In this document: piece by piece, positions 1 to 7,530 of the stretch | How the letters are laid out: each line of letters begins with the position of its first letter | Position numbering within the stretch: position 1 is the first letter of the stretch | Source: Slackia sp. ZJ119 | GTDB lineage: Bacteria; Actinomycetota; Coriobacteriia; Coriobacteriales; Eggerthellaceae | Length of the DNA stretch: 64,000 nucleotides | Direction of reading: 5' to 3' | Assembly (NCBI RefSeq): GCF_011039175.1 | Contig: NZ_JAAKEN010000007.1 | Location: 1 to 64,000, forward strand | Position numbers and translations under genes: made by a program | The notes under the pieces: model-generated | What the model saw: the letters and a program-made list of their open reading frames with translations, nothing else | What the model was told of the DNA's origin: nothing | The model's database searches: none

Positions 1-82
1 CCCATTCCGAACCCGGAAGTTAAGCCCGCCATCGCCGAAAGTACTGCGGCGCAAGGCCGTGGGAGGACAGGTCGTCGCGCTC
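1..82 (+). rRNA. rrf: 5S ribosomal RNA, 3' portion (partial)
   Basis: The window opens inside a 5S rRNA. The stretch ccgaacccggaagttaag at 7-24 is the highly conserved loop B/helix III region of bacterial 5S rRNA, and the following sequence through about position 80 can form the usual remaining helices. The 5' half lies outside the window. The exact 3' end is estimated, because the pairing 5' strand is not visible. It implies that an rRNA operon lies just upstream. Confidence 0.9.
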
Positions 83-117
83 GCGGAGGGCGCTTTCTTT
101 TGCGGAAGCGAGAGGAG

Positions 118-139
118 GGGCCGCCTTCGGGCGGCCCTT
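118..139 (+). terminator. Intrinsic terminator-like hairpin of the rRNA operon
   Basis: GGGCCGCC (118-125) pairs perfectly with GGCGGCCC (130-137) around a TTCG tetraloop and is followed by TT. It lies about 35 bases after the 5S 3' end and before the first protein gene, where an rRNA operon would terminate. The U-tract is short. Confidence 0.6.
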
Positions 140-371
140 CCGCGTGCATGGGGGGTCGTGCGCGAGTGGGAGCAAACCTGTCTTTTCCCGTATTCGGTCT
201 TCGACGAAGCCTTCGCATTGCAGGTGCTCGGCGCTGATTCGTTGATGCGCTGTGAATCATCCAGATGATCCTTTTGCCGGGAAGATCTGCGTAGTATCCT
301 TGTCGTTCAGTCAAATGCAGGGCCGCAACGCTTGTGCGCACGGGTTCCCTATGCCGATGAGGAGGGGCGAA

Positions 372-1574
372 ATGAATGACAGGCAGGCCGCATACGTCAT
401 ATTCTCAGCCTTGTACCTGCCGAGCATGGGCGGAGTGCAAAACTATACGGCCAATTTGGCGCGTGCGCTCGAATCGATGGGCAAACGGGTCATTGTTGTT
501 ACGTCTCAGCTTGGGGACGATCCTCCGCGCGAAACGGTCGACGGCGTTGACGTGGTTCGCCTGCCCAGCTGGAACCTGCTTGGCGGCAGGCTTCCCATTT
601 CTCGGAAGAACGCGGCGTATTGCCGTTTGCTGTCCGAGCTAGAAGAAGAGCCCGTTGCCGGCGTGATCGTGAACACGCGCTTTTATCGGCATTCGCTCGA
701 AGGCCTGCGGTTTGCGCGGAAAAAAGGGCTTGCGCCGATCCTTATCGAGCATGGATCAGCGCATCTGACGTTGGGAAATGCGTTTGCGGACAAAGCGATC
801 GAGGCTTACGAACACGTGATCACGCAGCGGGTGAAACGGTTTCGGCCGCGCTGTTTTGCCGTTTCTCGAAAAGGCGGGGCCTGGCTGGAGCATTTTGGCC
901 TTGAGTCGCAAGGCGTGCTGAGCAACTCCATCGACGCCGCCTCGTTTCGAGGACTTTCGTCGGGCCGAGACTTTCGCTCGGAGGCCGGCGCGGCAGTCGA
1001 TGACTTCCTTGTGGCCTCCGTTGGCCGTCTCATTCCTGAAAAGGGTGTCGAACCCCTGCTGGAAGCGGCGCGTATGCTGGCAGAAGCGCCTTGCGCCAGC
1101 GAGGCCGTTTGCTGCCGGCGTCCGCGCGTCGTGCTTGCTGTCGCCGGCGACGGGCCGCTGCGCCCGCGCGTGGAGACGTGCGGGTTGGACAATGTTGCGT
1201 ATGTGGGCCGTTTGAGCTCTTCTGACGTGTCGGCCCTGCTCGGTCAAGCCGATGCCTTCTGCCTTCCCTCGCGCTCGGAAGGCTTTGCCACGGCTTTGTT
1301 GGAATGCGCTGCCTGGGGCGTGCCGGTCGTCGTGACGGACGTGGGCGGCGTCGACGAGTTGGTTTTGGACGACAGCTACGGCGTGGTGCTTCGCAGCGCG
1401 GATGCAGCGACGGTGGCAGAAGCTCTAGAAGGCTTGGCGGCGGACCGCGATCGCGCGATGTCCATGGGGTGCAAGATGCGCGACTTGGTCGAGGCCGAGT
1501 ATTCTTGGCACAGCGTTGCGGCAAAGGTGGTCGACCTGGTCGAAGAGGCGGCGAGCGAGGAGGACGGCGTATGA
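372..1574 (+). CDS. Glycosyltransferase family 4 (GT-B) protein
   Basis: A 400-residue GT-B glycosyltransferase, predicted to move a sugar from a nucleotide-sugar donor onto a cell-surface glycan at the inner face of the membrane. The N-terminal acceptor domain begins with a glycine-rich stretch (LPSMGGVQNYTANLARAL). The C-terminal donor domain has SVGRLIPEKG and the E-x7-E type motif in RSEGFATALLE followed by GVPVVVTDVGG, typical of GT4 enzymes. The frame stays open upstream to 252, but ATG 372 is chosen because GGAGGGG (361-367) sits at good spacing and the conserved fold starts there. Its TGA overlaps the ATG of the LicD gene, so the two are translationally coupled. The sugar and acceptor are unknown. 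Confidence 0.88.
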   Translation: MNDRQAAYVIFSALYLPSMGGVQNYTANLARALESMGKRVIVVTSQLGDDPPRETVDGVDVVRLPSWNLLGGRLPISRKNAAYCRLLSELEEEPVAGVIVNTRFYRHSLEGLRFARKKGLAPILIEHGSAHLTLGNAFADKAIEAYEHVITQRVKRFRPRCFAVSRKGGAWLEHFGLESQGVLSNSIDAASFRGLSSGRDFRSEAGAAVDDFLVASVGRLIPEKGVEPLLEAARMLAEAPCASEAVCCRRPRVVLAVAGDGPLRPRVETCGLDNVAYVGRLSSSDVSALLGQADAFCLPSRSEGFATALLECAAWGVPVVVTDVGGVDELVLDDSYGVVLRSADAATVAEALEGLAADRDRAMSMGCKMRDLVEAEYSWHSVAAKVVDLVEEAASEEDGV

Positions 1575-2428
1575 ACGAGCAAGAGGTGTTGGCGAAGCTG
1601 CAAGCGGTCGAGCTCGAGATACTCGACGTCGTGGGCGGTTTTTGCGAGGCGCACGGCATCCAGTGGTTTTTGGACGGCGGAACGGCTTTGGGGGCTCGAC
1701 GCCACGCCGGCTTCATACCTTGGGACGACGACGTCGACATTGCGATGCTGCGCGAGGACTATGATCGCTTTGTGGGCTTGGCGCGGGAAGGGCTGCCGGA
1801 GGGCTATTCGCTGCATGATGCGTCGAACACGCCGGGCTATGCGGGAATGTTTGCCAAGGTGTACAAAGACGGGACGTCGTTCCAGACGAAAGAAGCGCTC
1901 GAAGCTGGGTGCGACCAGGCCATATTCGTCGACGTCTTCCCGTACGACGCCATTGCGCAAGACGGCGCTCGGGCGGTTCGGCAGGTGAAAAACGCTCGTC
2001 TGTGGCAGTCGGTGTCGTATGTGTACCACGCCAAAACCGTCAACGTGCCGCACAAAGGCGTGCTGGGGAGCATAGAGCGGGCAGGGTGCCGCTTGCTCCA
2101 TGTCGGTGTTCGCGCGTTTTTGAATCCGCAGGCCATCTGCCGTCGCTTCGAACGCTCGCGCCTGCAGCCCGGCGAGGCGTCTTCGGGCGCGTATTTGGAG
2201 TTAGCCTGGCCTAACATGGAACCGCTTCCCGAAGACGCGCTGGTTCCGCCGGTGCCGTTGCCCTTCGAAGGCCGGCGGCTGCCGGTGCCGCGGCAGACGG
2301 AGCGCTATCTGGAAAACATGTACGGCGACTGGCGAAAGATTCCCGATCCGCAGGACCGGCACACGCACTTCCCGCTCAAGCTGGATTTCGGCGACGGGAC
2401 GACGTGGTCCGCGAATCAGGAGGGCTGA
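1571..2428 (+). CDS. LicD family phosphotransferase
   Basis: A 285-residue protein of the LicD/nucleotidyltransferase-fold family. LicD proteins transfer phosphocholine, or related phospho-groups, from a CDP-activated donor onto surface glycans. The N-terminal block FLDGGTALGARRHAGFIPWD followed by DDVDIAM, with metal-binding aspartates in DDDVD near residues 55-60, is the family signature. The start ATG overlaps the stop of the upstream glycosyltransferase (ATGA), so the two genes form one operon. The 3' end overlaps the convergent flippase gene by 13 bases. The donor (choline or another alcohol) cannot be read from the sequence, and no licA/licC-type choline activation genes are visible nearby. 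Confidence 0.85.
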   Translation: MNEQEVLAKLQAVELEILDVVGGFCEAHGIQWFLDGGTALGARRHAGFIPWDDDVDIAMLREDYDRFVGLAREGLPEGYSLHDASNTPGYAGMFAKVYKDGTSFQTKEALEAGCDQAIFVDVFPYDAIAQDGARAVRQVKNARLWQSVSYVYHAKTVNVPHKGVLGSIERAGCRLLHVGVRAFLNPQAICRRFERSRLQPGEASSGAYLELAWPNMEPLPEDALVPPVPLPFEGRRLPVPRQTERYLENMYGDWRKIPDPQDRHTHFPLKLDFGDGTTWSANQEG

Positions 2429-3741
2429 GAGCCGGAAGGCGAGGCGCCGTCCTCTTTCGGCGCGGGCTTGGCGACGAGCTTGAAGAAACAGGCGCTCATG
2501 ACCAGTGCGCTCGGCAAAAACGCGATGATGCTTGCGAAGCTGACGCCGTTCATGCCCCAGGTCGTGATGCAGAAATACGCCACGGCGGCGGAGATGGCGG
2601 CCGACAGGACGTTTCCGATGAAGCTCCCTTTGAAGCAGCGCAGGGCGACGAGGACGTCGTTGGCGAACCAGGTGAACGCGCACAGGATGGCGCTTGCGAT
2701 GACCGGCAGCAGCAGATAGGTGTAATCGCTGATGGACGGGCCGAACAGAAGCTCAAGCACCCATGGACCGACGATCTCGAAGGCGACGGCGCAAAGGACG
2801 CCGATGAGCGCGATGCCGGCGGCGATGGTCAGATAGAGGCGCCGAAGGCCGCGTGCGTCGCGGTCGGCGTAGAGTTTCGAGATGTTGGTGAGCAAGGGGT
2901 TGTAGAGGTAGGTCGCGCCCATTTGGATGATGGCGACCGGAGCCGCGACCGACGAATAGATGCCCAGCGCGGCCTCGCCGTCCATCCAGGCGAGCATCTG
3001 GCGCGGCACTGACACGGTGGCCGAGCAGGCGATGGTGGCGATGACGATGGGAAGGCAGTATCCCAGCAGGTGCAGCGCCTTTTTCGGCGCGATGCCCCAG
3101 CGGATGGCGCCGAAGCGCCGCGTGCGCGGAACGTCGAAGACCAGCCCGACGAGCAGCGTTGCGGCGGCCATGGCCCCGAAGGCGGCTTCCAGATTGCGCG
3201 TCAGGCCGAACGTGACGCAGAAGGCGGCGAAGGTGCCCACGCCTTGCAGCATGAGCGATTTGCCGATGTAGTCCATGCGCCCGCCGAGCTGGTCTTGCCC
3301 GTGCAGCACGTCGATGAGAAGCGACAGCCCCTTGGTCAAGAAGAACAGAAAGATCGCAAGCAGCGTGGAAGGGGCGCAGGTCGCGGCCGAATACGCCATG
3401 CAAACGGCCAGGGCGATGGTCGTTGTGACGGCGCGAAACGTCAGATATTCCCCCACGGTGTTTTCTCGGTTGACATCTGATACTTGATAGGTATACATCC
3501 GGTATACCGCAATAGGGGAGAAGATGTTGTAGACCGACAGCGCCAGCGCCAGCACGCCGGCGGCGTCGTAGTTGTCCGACAGGCGCACGACGACCACGGA
3601 CAAAAGCCACTGGAACGCCAGGTACGTGATGGACCCCGTCGAGTTCCACAGCATGTTCGCCTTCAGCGAGAGGGGCTTGGGCTCTGTCGTCGGTTCCACG
3701 GCACCTGTTCTTTCCTGCACGGCGGGCAACAATCCGACCAT
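2416..3741 (-). CDS. Wzx-like polysaccharide flippase (MOP superfamily)
   Basis: A polytopic membrane protein of about 441 residues with some 12 hydrophobic segments, starting with LSLKANMLWNSTGSITYLAF, which is typical of oligosaccharide flippases and PST-family exporters. It probably moves a lipid-linked glycan precursor across the cytoplasmic membrane. The open frame extends upstream to 3900, but that part overlaps the divergent gene promoter and is not membrane-like. I chose ATG 3741 (MVGLLPAVQ); 3801 and 3654 are alternatives. It is transcribed convergently with the LicD operon and divergently from the GT2 gene at 3881. The lack of a polymerase gene next to it leaves the export pathway incomplete. 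Confidence 0.82.
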   Translation of the reverse strand: MVGLLPAVQERTGAVEPTTEPKPLSLKANMLWNSTGSITYLAFQWLLSVVVVRLSDNYDAAGVLALALSVYNIFSPIAVYRMYTYQVSDVNRENTVGEYLTFRAVTTTIALAVCMAYSAATCAPSTLLAIFLFFLTKGLSLLIDVLHGQDQLGGRMDYIGKSLMLQGVGTFAAFCVTFGLTRNLEAAFGAMAAATLLVGLVFDVPRTRRFGAIRWGIAPKKALHLLGYCLPIVIATIACSATVSVPRQMLAWMDGEAALGIYSSVAAPVAIIQMGATYLYNPLLTNISKLYADRDARGLRRLYLTIAAGIALIGVLCAVAFEIVGPWVLELLFGPSISDYTYLLLPVIASAILCAFTWFANDVLVALRCFKGSFIGNVLSAAISAAVAYFCITTWGMNGVSFASIIAFLPSALVMSACFFKLVAKPAPKEDGASPSGSQPS

Positions 3742-3867
3742 CTTACCAATCCTTGCGCTGGCGCCGGCGCATTTCACGGGGGCAACAAACCGATTGCACA
3801 TGCATGCTGCTCGTGTCCTTTCTCGACTCGTTTGCGCGTGCGTGCTGCGGGCGCGGGCCGTGTTCGC

Positions 3868-3873
3868 TATAAT
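3868..3873 (+). promoter_or_regulatory. -10 box of the GT2/DUF2304 operon, likely leaderless
   Basis: A perfect TATAAT lies at 3868-3873. The ATG of the GT2 gene is at 3881, seven bases after the box, which is where transcription would start. No Shine-Dalgarno is placed to serve this ATG. This fits a leaderless mRNA. No convincing -35 hexamer is visible. Confidence 0.6.
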
Positions 3874-3880
3874 GGCTTGC

Positions 3881-4561
3881 ATGAAAACGCTTGCCATCAT
3901 ACCTGCTTACAACGAAGAAGAAAGCATCGTTGCAACGGTCGAAGAGCTGAAGGCCGTCGCCTCGGCCGTCGATTACGTCGTGGTGAACGACGGCTCGAGA
4001 GACGCCACGCTTGCTCGTTGCCGCGAGAAGGGCTACAACGTGCTGAACCTGCCGGTGAACGTGGGGCTCACGGCCGGTTTTCAGGCGGGCATGAAGTATG
4101 CGCTCGAGCATGGGTACGACTATGCGGTGCAGTTCGACGCCGACGGGCAGCATCGGCCGGAGTACCTCGAGGCGCTGGTTGCCGAGGCGGAAAAATCCGG
4201 CGCGGACATCGTCATCGGCTCGCGCTTCGTCACGGAAAAGAAGCCGGTGTCGGCCCGCATGACGGGGTCGGCTCTCATCTCGGGCATCGTGAAGGCCACC
4301 ACGGGCAAGAAGATCAACGACCCCACTTCGGGCATGCGCCTGTACAACCGCTCGATGATCAAGCGGTACGCCTATGAGTCCGATTTCGGACCAGAGCCTG
4401 ACACGGTGGCCTACCTCGTGCGCCAGGGCGCCAAGGTGTCGGAAGTGCAGGTGTCCATGCGCGATCGCGAAGCGGGGGAAAGCTATCTGAGCTTTTCGAA
4501 GTCTATTTCGTACATGGCCCGCACGTGTCTGTCCATCTTGTTCTTGCAATGGTTTCGGTGA
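3881..4561 (+). CDS. Polyprenol-phosphate sugar transferase-like GT2
   Basis: A 226-residue GT-A glycosyltransferase of the dolichol/undecaprenyl-phosphate mannosyl or glucosyltransferase type. It begins MKTLAIIPAYNEEESI, has the nucleotide-binding VVVNDGSRD and the metal-binding DXD in FDADGQHRPEY, and has the DPTSGMRLYNR region typical of the DPM1 branch. It lacks C-terminal membrane helices. It probably charges a lipid carrier with a single sugar at the cytoplasmic face. Its TGA overlaps the ATG of the following small membrane gene, a partnership often seen for this family. Earlier in-frame codons exist, but conserved sequence starts at 3881. Confidence 0.88.
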   Translation: MKTLAIIPAYNEEESIVATVEELKAVASAVDYVVVNDGSRDATLARCREKGYNVLNLPVNVGLTAGFQAGMKYALEHGYDYAVQFDADGQHRPEYLEALVAEAEKSGADIVIGSRFVTEKKPVSARMTGSALISGIVKATTGKKINDPTSGMRLYNRSMIKRYAYESDFGPEPDTVAYLVRQGAKVSEVQVSMRDREAGESYLSFSKSISYMARTCLSILFLQWFR

Positions 4562-4896
4562 TGTCCATGAACGTTGCCTTGAGGTTGTTTTTGCTGGTCG
4601 GCGCCTTCGCGGTGTTCGCGATGGTCATCCGCAAGATCCGCAAGTCGGAAATGCAGTCGGGCGATTCGGTCTTTTGGCTCGTTTTCGCTGGAAGTTTCGT
4701 CGTTTTGGCGATCTTTCCCCAGGTCGCGTTTGCGCTTTCAGACTTGCTGGGCTTTGCGTCGCCGTCGAACTTCATCTTTATCTGCGCCATAGCGCTTCTG
4801 CTCATCAAACTGTTTACGCTGTCGGCCGAAGTGGCGCGTCTGCGGCAGAAGTTGGTGGCGCTGACCCAGGAGATCGCGCTGCGCGAGAAGCGGTAG
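4561..4896 (+). CDS. DUF2304 small membrane protein
   Basis: A 111-residue protein with three hydrophobic segments (NVALRLFLLVGAFAVF, VFWLVFAGSFVVLAI and NFIFICAIALLLIKLF) and a short basic C-terminal helix that may be a coiled coil (SAEVARLRQKLVAL). This is the DUF2304 layout. Genes of this family usually follow a polyprenol-phosphate GT2, as here, where start and stop overlap (TGATG). It may anchor the soluble transferase to the membrane or help flip its product; that is inference. Start ATG 4561 was chosen for coupling; ATG 4567 is also possible. Confidence 0.8.
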   Translation: MSMNVALRLFLLVGAFAVFAMVIRKIRKSEMQSGDSVFWLVFAGSFVVLAIFPQVAFALSDLLGFASPSNFIFICAIALLLIKLFTLSAEVARLRQKLVALTQEIALREKR

Positions 4897-4951
4897 GCGC
4901 CCGCGTGCCTGCGGCGGCGGGCGCGGATCGGGCAAGGGAAGGGGGGCGGCG

Positions 4952-6055
4952 GTGTCGAAGGCGGCGGATTTCGGCGGCGATTGTGCCTCAACGACGCTGG
5001 CAAGCTTGGCGGCGCCCAAGGCGTCCATTGTGATTCCGGTCTACAACGTCGAGCGCTACGTGGGCGCGTGCTTGGAAAGCGTGTGCGCACAGACCGAGCG
5101 CGACATCGAGATCGTGGCGGTGGACGACGGCTCGACGGACGGATCTGGGGCGATCGTCGCAGCTGCCGCCGTGCGCGACGGGCGCATCCGGGTGCTGGCC
5201 AAGGAAAACGGCGGCCTGTCCTCGGCGCGAAACGCCGGCATCGCGGCGGCGCGGGGCGCGGTGGTGCTGTTCGTCGACGGGGACGATCTGCTCGAGCCGC
5301 AGGCCGTCGAACGCGTGCTGGCGGCGTTTTCCGCACACGACCCCGACGTGGTCACGTTCGGTGCCCGCTGCTTTCCGGAAGGGGCGGCGGCAAGCTGGAC
5401 GGTCGAGTGCCTCTCGCCGATTGCGGGGACGTATGAGGCGGGCGACCTGGACGTTTTGTACCGCTACGACACGAAGCCCTACGTGTGGCGCAGCGCGTTT
5501 TCGCGCCGGCTGCTTATGGGCTGCGATCTTCGCTTCGACGAGTCGCTGCGCTTCGGCGAAGACATGCTGTTCTACTTCGAGGCCTACCCGCAGTCGCGCC
5601 GAACGGTCGTCATCGAAGACAAGCTCTATACCTACCGCGTCGCGCGGACCGGCTCGCTGATGGACGCTTCCGCCGCCGACCTGGCGCTGAAGGTCGGCAA
5701 GCACTTGGACATCGTCGAGCGCATCGTGGCGTCGTGGCGTCGGCGGGGCTGGCTGGAAGAGCGGGGCGCGGGCCTGCTCGACTGGGCACTCGAATTCTTG
5801 AGCCGCGACTTGTTTGCGTGCGAGAACGACGACGTGAACCGGCTTGCGGCGCGGCTCGCCCAGGTGCTGGGGCCTTGTCTGGCCGACGGTTCAGCCAAAG
5901 GCGCAGATCCTGCCACGCGCCAGCTGCTCGAGCGGCTGGCGTCCGGCTGTCCGCTGGGGCCGCTCGAGGCCAAGGCGGTGTTGTGGCGCTATTACCGCCA
6001 CCGGATGGGTTGGCGCTTCTGCCTCGACAAGCTGCGGGGCAGATACGACGCCTGA
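4952..6055 (+). CDS. Family 2 glycosyltransferase
   Basis: A 367-residue GT-A glycosyltransferase. The domain starts at KASIVIPVYNVERYVGACL and carries AVDDGSTDGS for nucleotide binding, the acceptor-side GGLSSARNAGI and a DXD equivalent in FVDGDDLLEP. The C-terminal part has the KPYVWRSAFSRRLL and RFGEDMLFYFEAY blocks common in EpsJ/WcaA-like enzymes. The GTG start at 4952 follows a purine-rich run. It closes the high-GC glycan cluster before the infC operon. Sugar specificity is unknown. Confidence 0.87.
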   Translation: MSKAADFGGDCASTTLASLAAPKASIVIPVYNVERYVGACLESVCAQTERDIEIVAVDDGSTDGSGAIVAAAAVRDGRIRVLAKENGGLSSARNAGIAAARGAVVLFVDGDDLLEPQAVERVLAAFSAHDPDVVTFGARCFPEGAAASWTVECLSPIAGTYEAGDLDVLYRYDTKPYVWRSAFSRRLLMGCDLRFDESLRFGEDMLFYFEAYPQSRRTVVIEDKLYTYRVARTGSLMDASAADLALKVGKHLDIVERIVASWRRRGWLEERGAGLLDWALEFLSRDLFACENDDVNRLAARLAQVLGPCLADGSAKGADPATRQLLERLASGCPLGPLEAKAVLWRYYRHRMGWRFCLDKLRGRYDA

Positions 6056-6141
6056 CGGCGTTTCATGCGCCCCGTTGTTCCGTCTGCCCGCCTTATTTGT
6101 GCAGATGTTGGGTAGAGCGCGGCCGTCGCGCTGCAGTGTGC

Positions 6142-6147
6142 TATCTT
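6142..6147 (+). promoter_or_regulatory. Candidate -10 of the infC operon
   Basis: The sequence TATCTT (6142-6147), followed by TATACA, is the only AT-rich promoter-like stretch in the intergenic space before infC. Transcription from about 6155 would give a leader of about 140 bases containing the terminator at 6239-6266. No good -35 hexamer is visible, so the assignment is tentative. Confidence 0.35.
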
Positions 6148-6238
6148 ATACAGGCTTTAACACAAGCGAGGACATTTCCTCCACCTGGTTCGGCTGCGGC
6201 TGATGGGTCTTCTGAAGAGCAGATGCTTTCCGATGACG

Positions 6239-6266
6239 CCCGTTGCCCGCCTGCGACGGGTTTTTT
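6239..6266 (+). terminator. Leader terminator (probable attenuator) upstream of infC
   Basis: CCCGTTGC (6239-6246) pairs with GCGACGGG (6253-6260) around CCGCCT, an 8-bp stem with one T-G wobble, followed directly by TTTTTT. This is a textbook intrinsic terminator, yet it lies between the putative infC promoter and the coding start, not at a gene end. Leader attenuation of infC-rpmI-rplT operons is known from other bacteria (for example through L20), so read-through is probably regulated. Confidence 0.75.
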
Positions 6267-6304
6267 GTTGCGCGGGTGCGCACGAAGAAAGGAAGGTGAG
6301 CGCG

Positions 6305-6883
6305 ATAGCTGCTCAAGAACCGCGGCTGAACGACCAAATAACGGTTCGCGAATGCCGTCTGATCGGCTACGACGGAAACCAGATGGGCATTTATGCCACG
6401 GCCCAGGCTCGGCGCATCGCCGAAGACCAGGACCTCGATCTGGTGGAAATCGCTCCGAACGCCGATCCGCCGGTCTGCCGCATCATGGACTACGGCAAGT
6501 TCAAGTACGACCAGGCCATCAAGGCGAAGCAGGCTCGCAAGAACCAGAGCCGCATCGAAACGAAGGAAATGAAGTTCCGTCCGAAGATCGATGTGGGCGA
6601 CTATGCCACGAAGAAGAAGCACGTGCTGCGCTTCCTCGACGCGGGCAACAAGGTGAAGATCACCATCATGTTCCGCGGCCGCGAAATGGCCCACCCGGAA
6701 CAAGGTCTCACCATTCTCGAGCGTCTGGCCGATGACTTGAAAGACGTTGCGGTCATCGAGAATCAGCCGAAGATGGAAGGCCGCAACATGCACATGCTCA
6801 TTGCGCCGCTGCCTTCTGCGCAACAGGCGAAAAAGAAAAAGGAAGCAAACTCCAAGGAAGAAGGGACAGACAGCAATGCCTAA
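6305..6883 (+). CDS. infC: Translation initiation factor IF-3
   Basis: IF-3 binds the 30S subunit, prevents premature 50S joining and proofreads start codon and initiator tRNA choice. The N-domain begins with [17 protein letters not shown] and runs to the linker. The C-domain carries [15 protein letters not shown] and [17 protein letters not shown]. The C-terminus has a lysine-rich extension ([12 protein letters not shown]). The start is unusual: ATA at 6305 lies five bases after AGGTGA (6294-6299), an ideal Shine-Dalgarno, whereas the in-frame GTG at 6296 overlaps that site. Non-canonical starts allow IF-3 autoregulation in other bacteria. If GTG 6296 is used, three residues are added. The frame remains open to 6203, through the attenuator. 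Confidence 0.93.
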   Translation: MAAQEPRLNDQITVRECRLIGYDGNQMGIYATAQARRIAEDQDLDLVEIAPNADPPVCRIMDYGKFKYDQAIKAKQARKNQSRIETKEMKFRPKIDVGDYATKKKHVLRFLDAGNKVKITIMFRGREMAHPEQGLTILERLADDLKDVAVIENQPKMEGRNMHMLIAPLPSAQQAKKKKEANSKEEGTDSNA

Positions 6884-7070
6884 AATGAAGACCCATCGCG
6901 GTTCGGCCAAGCGCTTCCGCGTGACCGGCTCCGGCAAGATCATGCGTGCGAAGGCGTACAAGAGCCACATTCTGACGAAGAAAAGCCCGAAGCGCAAGCG
7001 CAACTTCCGCCACGAAACCGAGCTTTCCAAGGCGGACACGAAAGTCGTCAAGCGCAACCTCGGCCTGTAA
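6876..7070 (+). CDS. rpmI: 50S ribosomal protein L35
   Basis: A 64-residue, highly basic protein starting [20 protein letters not shown], the standard N-terminus of bacterial L35. It is part of the large subunit. The ATG at 6876 overlaps the end of infC by 8 bases, with GGAAG upstream, so translation is coupled to IF-3. It lies in the conserved order infC-rpmI-rplT. Confidence 0.97.
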   Translation: MPKMKTHRGSAKRFRVTGSGKIMRAKAYKSHILTKKSPKRKRNFRHETELSKADTKVVKRNLGL

Positions 7071-7094
7071 CCATCGAAGGAGAAGTGATCATCC

Positions 7095-7448
7095 ATGGCT
7101 CGTATCAAGCGTGCTGTCAACGCCAAGAAGAAGCGTCGTGCCGTCCTCAAGGCTGCGAAAGGCTATTATGGCGCAAAGTCCCGCAGCTATAAGTCGGCGA
7201 AAGAGGCCGTGCGTCATGCAATGATGTTCCAGTACCGCGACCGTCGCAACAAGAAGCGCGACATCCGTCGTTTGTGGATCACCCGCATCAACGCCGGCGC
7301 CCGCCTGAACGGCATGAGCTACTCGAAGTTCATGAACGGCCTGAAGAAGGCCGGCGTCGTGCTCGACCGCAAGGTGCTTTCCGACATGGCCATCACCGAC
7401 CCGCAGGCCTTCGCCTCGCTGGTCGAGGTCGCCAAGAAGGCGCTGTAG
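7095..7448 (+). CDS. rplT: 50S ribosomal protein L20
   Basis: A 117-residue L20, starting [29 protein letters not shown] and ending in the conserved [11 protein letters not shown]. It is needed early in 50S assembly and binds 23S rRNA. In other bacteria L20 also represses its own operon at the leader. Twenty-four bases separate it from rpmI, and a GAAGGAGAAG Shine-Dalgarno region precedes the ATG. A strong terminator follows. Confidence 0.97.
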   Translation: MARIKRAVNAKKKRRAVLKAAKGYYGAKSRSYKSAKEAVRHAMMFQYRDRRNKKRDIRRLWITRINAGARLNGMSYSKFMNGLKKAGVVLDRKVLSDMAITDPQAFASLVEVAKKAL

Positions 7449-7471
7449 CATCCACCCTTTTGCATCGCATC

Positions 7472-7512
7472 GAACAGCCCCCGCAGACCGCAGGGGCTGT
7501 TCGCGTATTTTT
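7472..7512 (+). terminator. Intrinsic terminator of the infC-rpmI-rplT operon
   Basis: GAACAGCCCC (7472-7481) and GGGGCTGTTC (7493-7502) form a perfect 10-bp stem, followed by gcgta and TTTTT (7508-7512). It lies 24 bases after the rplT stop codon. Confidence 0.88.
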
Positions 7513-7530
7513 GGCGGGGAAGTTTTATTG

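Noticed and set aside
252-371. N-terminal extension of the GT4 protein from 252
   Set aside because: Residues before ATG 372 are not glycosyltransferase-like, and the Shine-Dalgarno GGAGGGG supports 372.
6203-6304. IF-3 starting at ATG 6203
   Set aside because: This would translate through the terminator hairpin and add 34 residues that are not part of the family; the Shine-Dalgarno points to 6305 (or 6296).
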